Below are positions 40,172-47,278 of a DNA stretch of 47,278 nt, in pieces. A program made the position numbers and the translations under genes. Under the pieces are notes generated by a model. It had not been told where the DNA came from. It made no database searches and saw only the letters and a program-made list of their open reading frames with translations. The stretch is taken from positions 1 through 47,278 of the forward strand of contig CALKXX010000093.1 of NCBI GenBank assembly GCA_938003725.1. Direction: 5' to 3'. The DNA comes from an uncultured Sphingomonadaceae bacterium (GTDB lineage Bacteria; Pseudomonadota; Alphaproteobacteria; Sphingomonadales; Sphingomonadaceae). Position 1 is the first letter of the stretch; each line of letters begins with the position of its first letter.

Positions 40172-41524
40172 ATGAAATTTGCCGACCTCGGCCTGTCAGA
40201 TGAACTCCTAAAAGCCGTAACGGACGCAGGCTATGACGAGCCGACTCCAATTCAGGCGCAGGCTATTCCTCCCGTGCTAATGATGAAAGACATTATTGGT
40301 ATTGCGCAAACCGGTACCGGGAAAACCGCTAGCTTCGTGCTGCCGATGATTGATGTTCTGGCACATGGTCGCTCACGCGCGCGCATGCCGCGGTCACTTA
40401 TTCTGGAGCCAACCAGAGAGCTCGCTGCTCAGGTTGCCGAGAATTTCGAAAAATACGGTAAGAACCACAATCTGAGCATGGCATTGCTAATCGGTGGTGT
40501 ATCGATGGGTGATCAGATCAAGGATCTTGAAAAAGGTGTCGATGTTCTGATCGCAACACCCGGACGTTTGATGGACTTGTTCGAGCGTGGCCGGATATTG
40601 ATGTCGGGCTGCGAACTGCTTGTGATCGATGAGGCAGACCGGATGCTCGATATGGGCTTCATCCCCGATATTGAAGAGATTTGTTCGAAATTGCCGGCGA
40701 CACGGCAAACCATGCTTTTTTCGGCGACCATGCCGCCACCGATTAAAAAATTATCAGATCAATTTCTGAACAATCCCAAATATATTGAAGTGTCCCGGCC
40801 AGCTACGGCCAACACGTCGATTGATCAATCGCTGATCAATGTCGCGCCGAGAGCGAAGCGAAAATTATTGGTTGATATTCTTGATCATGAGGGCGTTGAT
40901 ACCGCTATTATTTTCTGCAACCGCAAGACGGAGGTTCGCGATCTTTGCCAAAGCCTTAGAAAAGACGGCTTTGATGCGGGACAAATCCATGGTGATATGG
41001 ATCAGTCTTCCCGGCTTGCAGAATTGGAACGGTTCAAGTCCGGAGAGATAAACATCCTCTGTGCTTCGGATGTTGCAGCGCGCGGTCTGGATATTAAGGG
41101 CGTTAGCCACGTCGTCAATTATGACATCCCATGGCATCCGGATGACTATATTCACCGCATAGGCCGTACCGGCCGTGCAGGGGCGACCGGCGTTGCCATC
41201 ACCTTTGTTACCAAAAGCGATTCCGAACATGTCGATAATATTCAAAAGCTGACCGGCACGAAAATACCGGTACGCAAGGACAAGGTTAGGGAAAACGTCA
41301 AGGATAAAGGCAAAACACAAAAACCGAAACAGGATCAAAGGTCCAAACAGGATCATGAACCAAGAAATACGTCATCGCCTGACGCCCCGGAAAAACCAAA
41401 GCGTGCATCGCAGCCGGCGAAGACTCCAAAACCGTCACCTGCAAAACCAAAGGTTGAGCAGGAAGAGGAAGACGGCTGGAATGGACCAGTGCCCGGTTTC
41501 CTGGACGCAAAGTTCGATCGCTAA
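40172..41524 (+). CDS. DEAD-box RNA helicase (RhlE-like)
   Basis: A 450-residue ATP-dependent RNA helicase. Motifs in order: Q motif (PTPIQAQAIPP), I (AQTGTGKT), Ia (EPTRELA), II (DEAD), III (SAT), IV (AIIFCNRK), V (ASDVAARGLDI) and VI (HRIGRTGRAG). After residue 370 follows a Lys/Pro-rich low-complexity tail (QKPKQDQRSKQDHE), typical for RhlE-type enzymes and likely to bind RNA. Such helicases help ribosome assembly and RNA turnover, often at low temperature. A 133-bp leader with a TTGACA at 40064 precedes it. Confidence 0.95.
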   Translation: MKFADLGLSDELLKAVTDAGYDEPTPIQAQAIPPVLMMKDIIGIAQTGTGKTASFVLPMIDVLAHGRSRARMPRSLILEPTRELAAQVAENFEKYGKNHNLSMALLIGGVSMGDQIKDLEKGVDVLIATPGRLMDLFERGRILMSGCELLVIDEADRMLDMGFIPDIEEICSKLPATRQTMLFSATMPPPIKKLSDQFLNNPKYIEVSRPATANTSIDQSLINVAPRAKRKLLVDILDHEGVDTAIIFCNRKTEVRDLCQSLRKDGFDAGQIHGDMDQSSRLAELERFKSGEINILCASDVAARGLDIKGVSHVVNYDIPWHPDDYIHRIGRTGRAGATGVAITFVTKSDSEHVDNIQKLTGTKIPVRKDKVRENVKDKGKTQKPKQDQRSKQDHEPRNTSSPDAPEKPKRASQPAKTPKPSPAKPKVEQEEEDGWNGPVPGFLDAKFDR

Positions 41525-41560
41525 ACCAGCGACAGATAACTAATCAAATGGTCTAAAAAT

Positions 41561-42163
41561 CTATGGCTGCAACGTCAGGCTGTCGAGCATCTGTGTCGCA
41601 AGCGGATCAACTTTAGCGGCCTGATCGGCAGGATAAGTGAACGATGCACTGACCATTGTACCATCCGGTTTACGTAAGATGCGCTGCATCGTCTTTTGCG
41701 CATCGGATAAGCTTCCTGAAGCGCGATAATCATCGTCCTTCACAAATTCTCCGCTGACGCCTTCACCTGCGTCTTCGAGCGCTTTAACCGCGGCTTGCAG
41801 ATCGGCATCTTCGCGGTTTTCCGTCCAGGTTACCACGAGGTTGGTGGACGTCGCTTCGTCATTGTAAACATTGCCATTATCGTCGCTAGCCCCTTCGTCA
41901 GCAACCCAGTCCGTCGGCACCATCATTGTGTAGCCGCGAAGCGCATTGGTATAGCTTGTCATGGCAACCGGTTCGGCCTGATCGGGATTACCCGCCAAAG
42001 CTTCAGCTTCATCACGTATTGCTTTGGATGCAGCATCAGCTTGCCGCGCAAGTTCTTCACTTGAAGGAACATCGCTCACAGCCTCCTGTTTGCCACATGA
42101 AGATAGTAGCAACGCGGCTGATAGCAAAGCGGCGGCTGGACGAACTGAAACCTGAAATGTCAT
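41561..42163 (-). CDS. Lipoprotein of unknown function
   Basis: A 200-residue predicted lipoprotein: signal VRPAAALLSAALLLSSC with lipobox LSSC, then a helical acidic linker (SEELARQADAASKAIRDEAE) and a domain from about residue 70 (YTNALRGYTMMVPTDW, then TSTNLVVTWTENRED) that resembles PsbP/Mog1-like folds in its strand pattern. That fold guess is weak. No operon partner. Confidence 0.75.
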   Translation of the reverse strand: MTFQVSVRPAAALLSAALLLSSCGKQEAVSDVPSSEELARQADAASKAIRDEAEALAGNPDQAEPVAMTSYTNALRGYTMMVPTDWVADEGASDDNGNVYNDEATSTNLVVTWTENREDADLQAAVKALEDAGEGVSGEFVKDDDYRASGSLSDAQKTMQRILRKPDGTMVSASFTYPADQAAKVDPLATQMLDSLTLQP

Positions 42164-42247
42164 AAATATAGATTAGTGTCCCCGGACGAGAACTTCAATG
42201 GGGAAGATTTTAGGTCCTGACCCTAGAGCCAACCGTTCACGGATTTG

Positions 42248-43675
42248 CTATGCAGCGTTGTCGATTCCAAGATCGGCCAGTTTGCGATATAAAGTTGAAC
42301 GACCGATACCCAGCCGTCTTGCGACCTCCGTCATACGTCCGCGATAATGGCCAATCGCCAGGCGAATGACATCCGCTTCAATCTCTTCTAGCGGCCGTAA
42401 ATTACCGTCTTCTGCGTAGAGCGTTATTCCAATACCTTCCGGGCTGCTCAACAGATGAGGGTTCGCATCGCCGGATTGCTCGACAAAAGACGCAATTTGC
42501 GGGAATTCGTCACAGGTCAGGGCATCGCGGTCACACATCACCGCCGCGCGAAACAAAACGCTTTGAAGCTGCCGGACATTGCCGGGCCAGTTATAGCTGC
42601 GCAATAAGTTCAATGCCTCATCGGTTATGCCCAGGCTGCGTAGGCCGGGTTGGAGTGCAAGGCGTGACAGAAAATGCCGGGCCAAAGCTGGTATATCACC
42701 CGTCCGGTCCCGCAGAGGCGGGATCGTGAGCTGTACGACATTCATCTGGTAATACAGATCTTCGCGATATTGCTCTTTTTTGACTTCGCGATCCAGCGAG
42801 CGATTGGTTGCAGCGATAATCCGCACGTCGAGCTGGAAACTATTCGGGCTGCCCAGCGGTTGAATTTCCGATGATTTCAGGAAGCGTAGCAAGCGTACCT
42901 GTGTTTCGGCTGGAATCCGGTCCACCTCATCCAGAAAGATCGTGCCTCCTTCTGCCTGTTGGAGCAAACCGATTTTGCGATCAAAGGCTCCGGTAAATGC
43001 ACCTTTTTCATGGCCAAACAGAATGGAGTCGAGCAAGTTTCCGGTTATCGCCCCGCAATTTACCTTTAGCATCGGAAGTTTTGATCTGGGGCTAGCGGCA
43101 TGAATGGCATCGGCAATGACTTCCTTGCCAACCCCGCCTTCACCTTCGATCAAAACGGGGACGCGCGCTCTTGCCGCTTTCGCCGCTATGGCCAGTGCCG
43201 CGCGAAAAGCGGGAGCGGCCCCAACGATTTCCTCAAATTCCAATGGCGCAGAGATTTTTTCGGACAGAGGGCGCAGTTCGCCGCGATCCTTCGATTCTTC
43301 AACGGCGACGGCCAGGGCTTGCAGCATCTGTTCCGGTGCGACCGGCTTGATCAAATAGTCTGTTGCGCCCGCTCGCACGGCATCAACGGCCTCGGCAACC
43401 GAACCAACGGCGGTCAGCATTAATATTGGCAATGCGGGACGGCACGCTTTTAACTCAGTAATCAGCTCCGTTGCTTCGGAGCCGGGCACCCAATGGTCCA
43501 GAATGATTGCATCGAGCATCATGCCATCCTGCGTACCCAGCGTAGCGATCGCGGTTTCCGCATCCCGGGCGATGATTGTCCGAAACCCAGCGCGCGACGC
43601 CAGTGCAGTGATCAAACGGCATTGCGCCGGTTCATCGTCAATCAGCATCAGTAATTTTGTGCCGTTTTGTGCCAT
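42248..43675 (-). CDS. Sigma-54-dependent response regulator (NtrC type)
   Basis: A 475-residue activator with three domains. Receiver (about 1-120): LIDDEPAQ, acceptor Asp in IILDHWVPG, LTAVGS and LIKPVAPEQ. AAA+ (about 145-380): Walker A GEGGVGKE (two changes from the usual GESGTGKE), the sigma-54 contact GAFTGA, and Walker B GTIFLDEVDR. C-terminal Fis-type helix-turn-helix (MTEVARRLGIGRSTLYRKL). The start at 43675 has GGGAC just upstream; an ATG at 43774 would add 33 unconserved residues. No cognate kinase is adjacent. Confidence 0.92.
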   Translation of the reverse strand: MAQNGTKLLMLIDDEPAQCRLITALASRAGFRTIIARDAETAIATLGTQDGMMLDAIILDHWVPGSEATELITELKACRPALPILMLTAVGSVAEAVDAVRAGATDYLIKPVAPEQMLQALAVAVEESKDRGELRPLSEKISAPLEFEEIVGAAPAFRAALAIAAKAARARVPVLIEGEGGVGKEVIADAIHAASPRSKLPMLKVNCGAITGNLLDSILFGHEKGAFTGAFDRKIGLLQQAEGGTIFLDEVDRIPAETQVRLLRFLKSSEIQPLGSPNSFQLDVRIIAATNRSLDREVKKEQYREDLYYQMNVVQLTIPPLRDRTGDIPALARHFLSRLALQPGLRSLGITDEALNLLRSYNWPGNVRQLQSVLFRAAVMCDRDALTCDEFPQIASFVEQSGDANPHLLSSPEGIGITLYAEDGNLRPLEEIEADVIRLAIGHYRGRMTEVARRLGIGRSTLYRKLADLGIDNAA

Positions 43676-43843
43676 TTTTGTCCCGTCTGTGCCAGAATGA
43701 ACCACTTCTGTAGGCAAAAGGGGTAAAGACCCGATTAAAGACCCGGCAAAAATTCTATCTAAATTGTCCGGCACTAGGGCTTGAGCGGGAAGATATATCC
43801 GGTTAGACCATTGCCAGCTTCTTAAAAAATATATGGGGAAATC

Positions 43844-43966
43844 ATGACTTCGGACAATGACATGAAAGCAGCAGAAGGCACTTATTCCGGTTTTTTGTCT
43901 TGGCTAAAAACGGGCACGATTATCACAGTTTTGGTCACCATCTTGGTTGTTATACTAATAGTTTAA
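43844..43966 (+). CDS. Cytochrome c oxidase aa3 subunit IV, small alphaproteobacterial type
   Basis: A 40-residue single-pass membrane protein, MTSDNDMKAAEGTYSGFLSW followed by a basic KTG and a hydrophobic helix. The D-M-K-A-A-E-x-T-Y-x-G-F pattern is that of the small subunit IV seen in alphaproteobacterial aa3 oxidases (COX4_pro_2 type). GGGGA precedes the ATG. It is found next to the transhydrogenase genes in many alphaproteobacteria rather than with the other oxidase subunits, as here (16 nt before pntAA). Confidence 0.85.
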   Translation: MTSDNDMKAAEGTYSGFLSWLKTGTIITVLVTILVVILIV

Positions 43967-43982
43967 CCGATTGGAATACATA

Positions 43983-45098
43983 GTGAAAATAGCGGTATTG
44001 AAGGAACTTGCCGAGGATGAAGCGCGTGTTGCCGCGACGCCGGAGACGGTAAAAAAATTCATCAAACTTGGTGCCTCAATGGCCGTAGAAAAGGGGGCAG
44101 GCGAATCTGCCTCCATTGCCGATGCCGACTATGAAGAGGCGGGCGCAACAATTGGCGCGCGCGAGGCGGTCATCAAGGACGCAGATATTGTCTTGGGCGT
44201 TCAGGGACCGGAGCCGAAATCCTTGAAGGGCCTGAAAAAAGGCGCCTGGATCGCGGCCAGCTTGAACCCTTTTGGGGAGCGAGACCGGGTTGATGCCTAT
44301 GCCAAACTAGGCGTTGAAGCGCTCGCAATGGAGTTTATGCCGCGGATCACACGCGCGCAATCGATGGATATCCTGTCATCGCAATCGAATCTGTCGGGCT
44401 ACAAGGCGGTCGTTCTGGCCGCAGCCGATTATGGCCGGGCATTTCCAATGATGATGACCGCAGCTGGCACGGTGAACGCGGCGAAATGTTTTGTTATGGG
44501 TGTCGGCGTAGCAGGGCTTCAGGCGATTGCGACTGCGCGGCGGCTGGGCGCACAGGTGAGTGCAACTGATGTTCGCCCTGAAACCGCTGAACAGATTGAG
44601 TCGCTTGGCGCCAAACCGATTTTTGATGATGACTTGGCCTCGGATGGGGAGGGCGGCTATGCTGCGGAACTGACCGACGAGCAAAAAGCAAAACAGGCGG
44701 AACTGGTGTCCGGTCATATTGCGAAACAAGACATTGTAATTACCACGGCGCTTATTCCGGGCCGTCCGGCCCCGTTGCTGGTTTCCGATGCGCAGATCGC
44801 GACAATGAAGGCCGGCAGCGTAATTGTTGACCTTGCGGCGGAACAGGGCGGCAATGTTGAAGGCGCAGTTTCCGGTGAAACGGTTGTCAAACATGGCGTT
44901 AAAATTATCGGTGCCAAAAATATGCCCGCGACCATGGCGGCGGATAGCTCGGCCCTGTTTGCCAGGAACCACTATAATTTCCTCAGCGCTTTTTGGGACG
45001 AGGAAACCGGCAAACCGGTTTTGGATGAAGAAATCGGCGATGCGATAAGACTGACCAAGGATGGTGCAGTTGTGAACGAACGCCTTCTGGCAAACTAG
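43983..45098 (+). CDS. pntAA: NAD(P) transhydrogenase subunit alpha 1 (NAD-binding domain I)
   Basis: The 371-residue soluble NAD(H)-binding part of the proton-pumping transhydrogenase, which reduces NADP+ with NADH using the proton gradient. KELAEDEARVAATPETV and RITRAQSMDILSSQSNLSGY are alanine dehydrogenase/PNT signatures; GVGVAGLQAIATARRLGAQV is the dinucleotide fold. The GTG at 43983 is preferred; relatives begin MKIAVLKE. It is the first gene of pntAA-pntAB-pntB, the split form usual in alphaproteobacteria. Confidence 0.95.
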   Translation: MKIAVLKELAEDEARVAATPETVKKFIKLGASMAVEKGAGESASIADADYEEAGATIGAREAVIKDADIVLGVQGPEPKSLKGLKKGAWIAASLNPFGERDRVDAYAKLGVEALAMEFMPRITRAQSMDILSSQSNLSGYKAVVLAAADYGRAFPMMMTAAGTVNAAKCFVMGVGVAGLQAIATARRLGAQVSATDVRPETAEQIESLGAKPIFDDDLASDGEGGYAAELTDEQKAKQAELVSGHIAKQDIVITTALIPGRPAPLLVSDAQIATMKAGSVIVDLAAEQGGNVEGAVSGETVVKHGVKIIGAKNMPATMAADSSALFARNHYNFLSAFWDEETGKPVLDEEIGDAIRLTKDGAVVNERLLAN

Positions 45099-45107
45099 GG
45101 GGTAGCT

Positions 45108-45404
45108 ATGGACTTCATTTCAACATTCTCAATTTTCGTGATGGCCTGTTTTGTGGGCTATTATGTGGTTTGGTCGGTGACGCCGGCTTTGCATACGCCG
45201 CTTATGGCCGTGACCAATGCGATCTCGTCTGTGATCATTGTGGGGGCTTTGATTGCTGCTGCAGCGGGATCGCAGGCTGACGGCGGGCAGATTGCCAAAT
45301 GGCTTGGCCTAGTCGGGGTCGTGCTGGCCAGCGTGAATATTTTTGGCGGCTTTGCCGTAACAGAGCGCATGCTTGCGATGTACAAGAAAAAGGAGCGCAA
45401 GTGA
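45108..45404 (+). CDS. pntAB: NAD(P) transhydrogenase subunit alpha 2 (membrane part)
   Basis: A 98-residue membrane subunit with three hydrophobic helices. HTPLMAVTNAISSVIIVGAL is the hallmark of the transhydrogenase membrane domain, and the C-terminus FAVTERMLAMYKKKE is conserved. Its TGA overlaps the pntB ATG by one base, so translation is coupled. Confidence 0.96.
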   Translation: MDFISTFSIFVMACFVGYYVVWSVTPALHTPLMAVTNAISSVIIVGALIAAAAGSQADGGQIAKWLGLVGVVLASVNIFGGFAVTERMLAMYKKKERK

Positions 45405-46876
45405 TGCGGCATGCATTGATTGGCGTCTCCGCGCTTCTATTTTCCACTCCGGCTCTGGCAGCCTCTGGTGAAGCAGTGAACCCATGGGTTGCTCTCGCAT
45501 ATCTGATCGCCGGCGTACTTTTCATTCTCGCCTTGCGCGGATTGTCTTCGCCTGAAACCAGCCGAGCCGGGAACCGTTACGGCATGATCGGCATGTTGAT
45601 CGCTGTGGTGACGACATTGGTCACGCATGATATTGCGAGCCTTCCGGAAATCGGGGTTGCCATCGCTATTGGCGGCGGTTTTGGATTTCTGATGGCGCGC
45701 AAAATTGCCATGACCGATATGCCGCAGCTTGTGGCCGGTTTTCACTCTTTGGTTGGTATGGCCGCTGTTTTGGTTGGCGTCGCCGCTTATCTAAACCCCG
45801 GCGCTTTTGGTATTTTGGATGGTGCAGGTGAAATCCTGACGGTTAGCCGCATTGAGTTGGGATTGGGCGTGGCCATTGGTGCGATAACCTTCTCCGGTTC
45901 CGTAATCGCGTTCCTGAAACTTAACGGAAATATGTCCGGGGCGCCCATCATGTTACCGGCGCGGCATGTTATTAACCTTGGCGTATTGACGGCGATTATC
46001 GGGTTGACGGGGTATTTCTCCGTCATGCCGACCGCGGATAGCAGCACGATATTCTGGGTAATATTGGCACTGGCTTTCGCCATCGGTTTTCTCCTGATCA
46101 TCCCTATTGGCGGCGCGGATATGCCGGTCGTGGTGTCGATGCTGAACAGCTATTCGGGCTGGGCCGCTGCTGCCATGGGCTTTACGCTCGGCAACACGGC
46201 GATGATTATTACCGGCGCGTTGGTTGGCTCCTCTGGCGCTATCCTGTCGTACATCATGTGCAGGGCGATGAACCGGTCCTTTATATCCGTGATTGCAGGA
46301 GGTTTTGGAGCGGAAAGCGGCCCTGCCGATGGTGCAGAGAAAATTGACCGCCCATGGAAACGCGGCAGCGCCGAAGACGCAGCTTATATGATGAAGCAGG
46401 CCGAAAACATCATCATCATTCCGGGCTATGGCATGGCGGTGGCACAGGCTCAGCATGCCTTGCGCGAAATGGCCGATCTGCTGGAAGAGGAAGGGGTAAA
46501 TGTGAAATTTGCTATCCACCCGGTCGCTGGCCGTATGCCGGGACACATGAACGTGCTGCTCGCAGAGGCCAGCGTGGACTATGACAAAGTGTTTGAGCTG
46601 GAAGACATTAATAGCGAGTTTGCACAAGCGGATGTTGCCTTCATTATCGGCGCAAATGACGTCGTGAACCCCGCTGCGAAAACCGACAAATCCTCTCCGA
46701 TTTATGGCATGCCGGTATTTGATGTCGACAAAGCCAAGCAGGTGTTTTTCATCAAGCGCTCGATGGGCGGGGTTGGCTATGCCGGTGTGGATAATGAGGT
46801 CTTCTATATGGACCAGACAATGATGTTACTTTCCGATGCAAAGAAAATGTGCGAGGAAATCGTAAAGGCTCTGTGA
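45404..46876 (+). CDS. pntB: NAD(P) transhydrogenase subunit beta
   Basis: A 490-residue subunit with about nine membrane helices and a C-terminal NADP(H)-binding domain: IIPGYGMAVAQAQHAL (Rossmann), HPVAGRMPGHMNVLLAEA, and ANDVVNPAAKTDKSSPIYGM. The start at 45404 overlaps the pntAB stop. The first 22 residues (MRHALIGVSALLFSTPALAA) look like a cleavable signal peptide placed before the usual first helix (NPWVALAYLIAGVLFILALR); shorter family members start directly with that helix. Confidence 0.96.
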   Translation: MRHALIGVSALLFSTPALAASGEAVNPWVALAYLIAGVLFILALRGLSSPETSRAGNRYGMIGMLIAVVTTLVTHDIASLPEIGVAIAIGGGFGFLMARKIAMTDMPQLVAGFHSLVGMAAVLVGVAAYLNPGAFGILDGAGEILTVSRIELGLGVAIGAITFSGSVIAFLKLNGNMSGAPIMLPARHVINLGVLTAIIGLTGYFSVMPTADSSTIFWVILALAFAIGFLLIIPIGGADMPVVVSMLNSYSGWAAAAMGFTLGNTAMIITGALVGSSGAILSYIMCRAMNRSFISVIAGGFGAESGPADGAEKIDRPWKRGSAEDAAYMMKQAENIIIIPGYGMAVAQAQHALREMADLLEEEGVNVKFAIHPVAGRMPGHMNVLLAEASVDYDKVFELEDINSEFAQADVAFIIGANDVVNPAAKTDKSSPIYGMPVFDVDKAKQVFFIKRSMGGVGYAGVDNEVFYMDQTMMLLSDAKKMCEEIVKAL

Positions 46877-46933
46877 TAAGGGTGTGAGGGCGTTTTCAGA
46901 TTCTTGGGGGCGAACTTTCAAGGGCAGCAAACT

Positions 46934-47278
46934 ATGCGTAAAATCGGTCTGATTGGCGGCATGTCATGGGTCTCTACGGAGAGTTACTATCGCCGGATCA
47001 ACGGCGAGGTACAGCGTAAGCTTGGCGGATTTGCCAGCGCGCATATGCTGATCGAAAGCGTCAATTTCAATGACTATGCACGGCTGCAATCCGACGATGA
47101 CTGGGATGCCGCCGCGGGCCTGATGACGCGTTCGGCAAAGCGGTTGGAACAGTCGGGTGCCACCGCTATCCTTATCTGTTCGAACGCGATGCACAAAATA
47201 TATGATCAGATCGCGCCCGAAGTGGGTGTGCCGATCTTGCATATTGCGGATTGTGTCGGTGACAAGATGATTGCCGAT
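46934..47278 (+). CDS. Aspartate/glutamate racemase family protein (truncated by window end)
   Basis: The first 115 residues of an Asp/Glu racemase-family enzyme. IGLIGGMSWVSTESYYRRIN is the N-terminal signature of the YgeA/aspartate racemase group. The first catalytic-cysteine region reads LICSNAMHKI; the commonest form in this group has T or C directly before N-T/A-M-H, so the active-site residue is best judged from an alignment. The second cysteine would lie beyond the window. Confidence 0.85.
   Translation, partial: MRKIGLIGGMSWVSTESYYRRINGEVQRKLGGFASAHMLIESVNFNDYARLQSDDDWDAAAGLMTRSAKRLEQSGATAILICSNAMHKIYDQIAPEVGVPILHIADCVGDKMIAD

Noticed and set aside
43640..43700. Three GGCACA-like repeats at the NtrC-type gene start, possible sigma-54 promoter
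   Set aside because: TGGCAC occurs but TTGC is not found at the required spacing; the repeats fall within or next to the coding start and are explained by GTDGT/NGTK codons.

Overview
This window looks like core chromosome of an alphaproteobacterium, most likely a sphingomonad (Sphingorhabdus, Parasphingorhabdus or Sphingopyxis type). That is inferred from a CpdR-type receiver, an alphaproteobacterial four-helix-like cytochrome oxidase subunit IV next to a split pntAA/pntAB/pntB transhydrogenase, a SapC protein, exosortase-A-associated polysaccharide genes, and the dut-coaBC-ubiB-ubiE / mutM-rpsT / dnaA neighbourhood. No integrase, transposase, phage structural gene, CRISPR array or rRNA was seen. 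Both edges are arbitrary cuts; the last gene (a racemase) is truncated by the window end.

Layout. 1-1.1 kb: a sirtuin and a GFA-family protein, translationally coupled. 1.1-6.9 kb: a tight minus-strand operon, in transcription order ubiE, ubiB, coaBC, dut, a small unknown gene, a MoeB/ThiF-like enzyme and a MAPEG protein. 6.9-8.2 kb: mutM and rpsT with a clear terminator. 8.2-12.4 kb: a receiver-like/winged-helix protein, a DUF4136 lipoprotein, dnaA, and a 563-bp non-coding stretch with palindromes and two DnaA-box-like sites. 12.4-17.4 kb: tRNA-Val(UAC), a TlpA-like lipoprotein, argH-lptM-lysA, a siroheme-synthase-like protein with a degenerate tail, and a DUF2721 protein. 17.4-23 kb: a small minus-strand unit with an extraordinarily strong Shine-Dalgarno, a lipoprotein, tlyA, mscS, a thiolase, an ABM monooxygenase and a dipeptide epimerase. 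23-28 kb: cell-surface polysaccharide genes (acyltransferase, XrtA-associated O-ligase, glycosyltransferase). 28.1-29.5 kb: a divergent pair of regulators resembling a CI/Cro arrangement, with a helically phased operator array between them. 29.5-36.7 kb: an MBL hydrolase, an EamA transporter, a second MAPEG protein, rpmF-plsX-fabH, an AraC regulator, tRNA-Val(GAC), cpdR and an N-formylglutamate amidohydrolase. 36.7-37.1 kb: a probable small RNA and the sapC terminator. 37.1-47.3 kb: sapC, a D-2-hydroxyacid dehydrogenase, a DEAD-box helicase, an NtrC-type regulator, cytochrome oxidase subunit IV, the transhydrogenase operon and the partial racemase.

Most genes are housekeeping: quinone, CoA, nucleotide, fatty-acid, lysine/arginine and NADPH metabolism, plus replication initiation. 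The less ordinary items are (a) the S24 repressor / small helix-turn-helix pair with its operator array at 28.7 kb, (b) a minus-strand mini-ORF at 17.5 kb preceded by 15 nt complementary to the 16S rRNA 3' end, (c) a three-hairpin RNA with C-rich single strands at 36.7 kb, and (d) a siroheme synthase carrying a vestige of a methyltransferase domain. Functional statements rest on motif reading and recall of families; no database search was possible.
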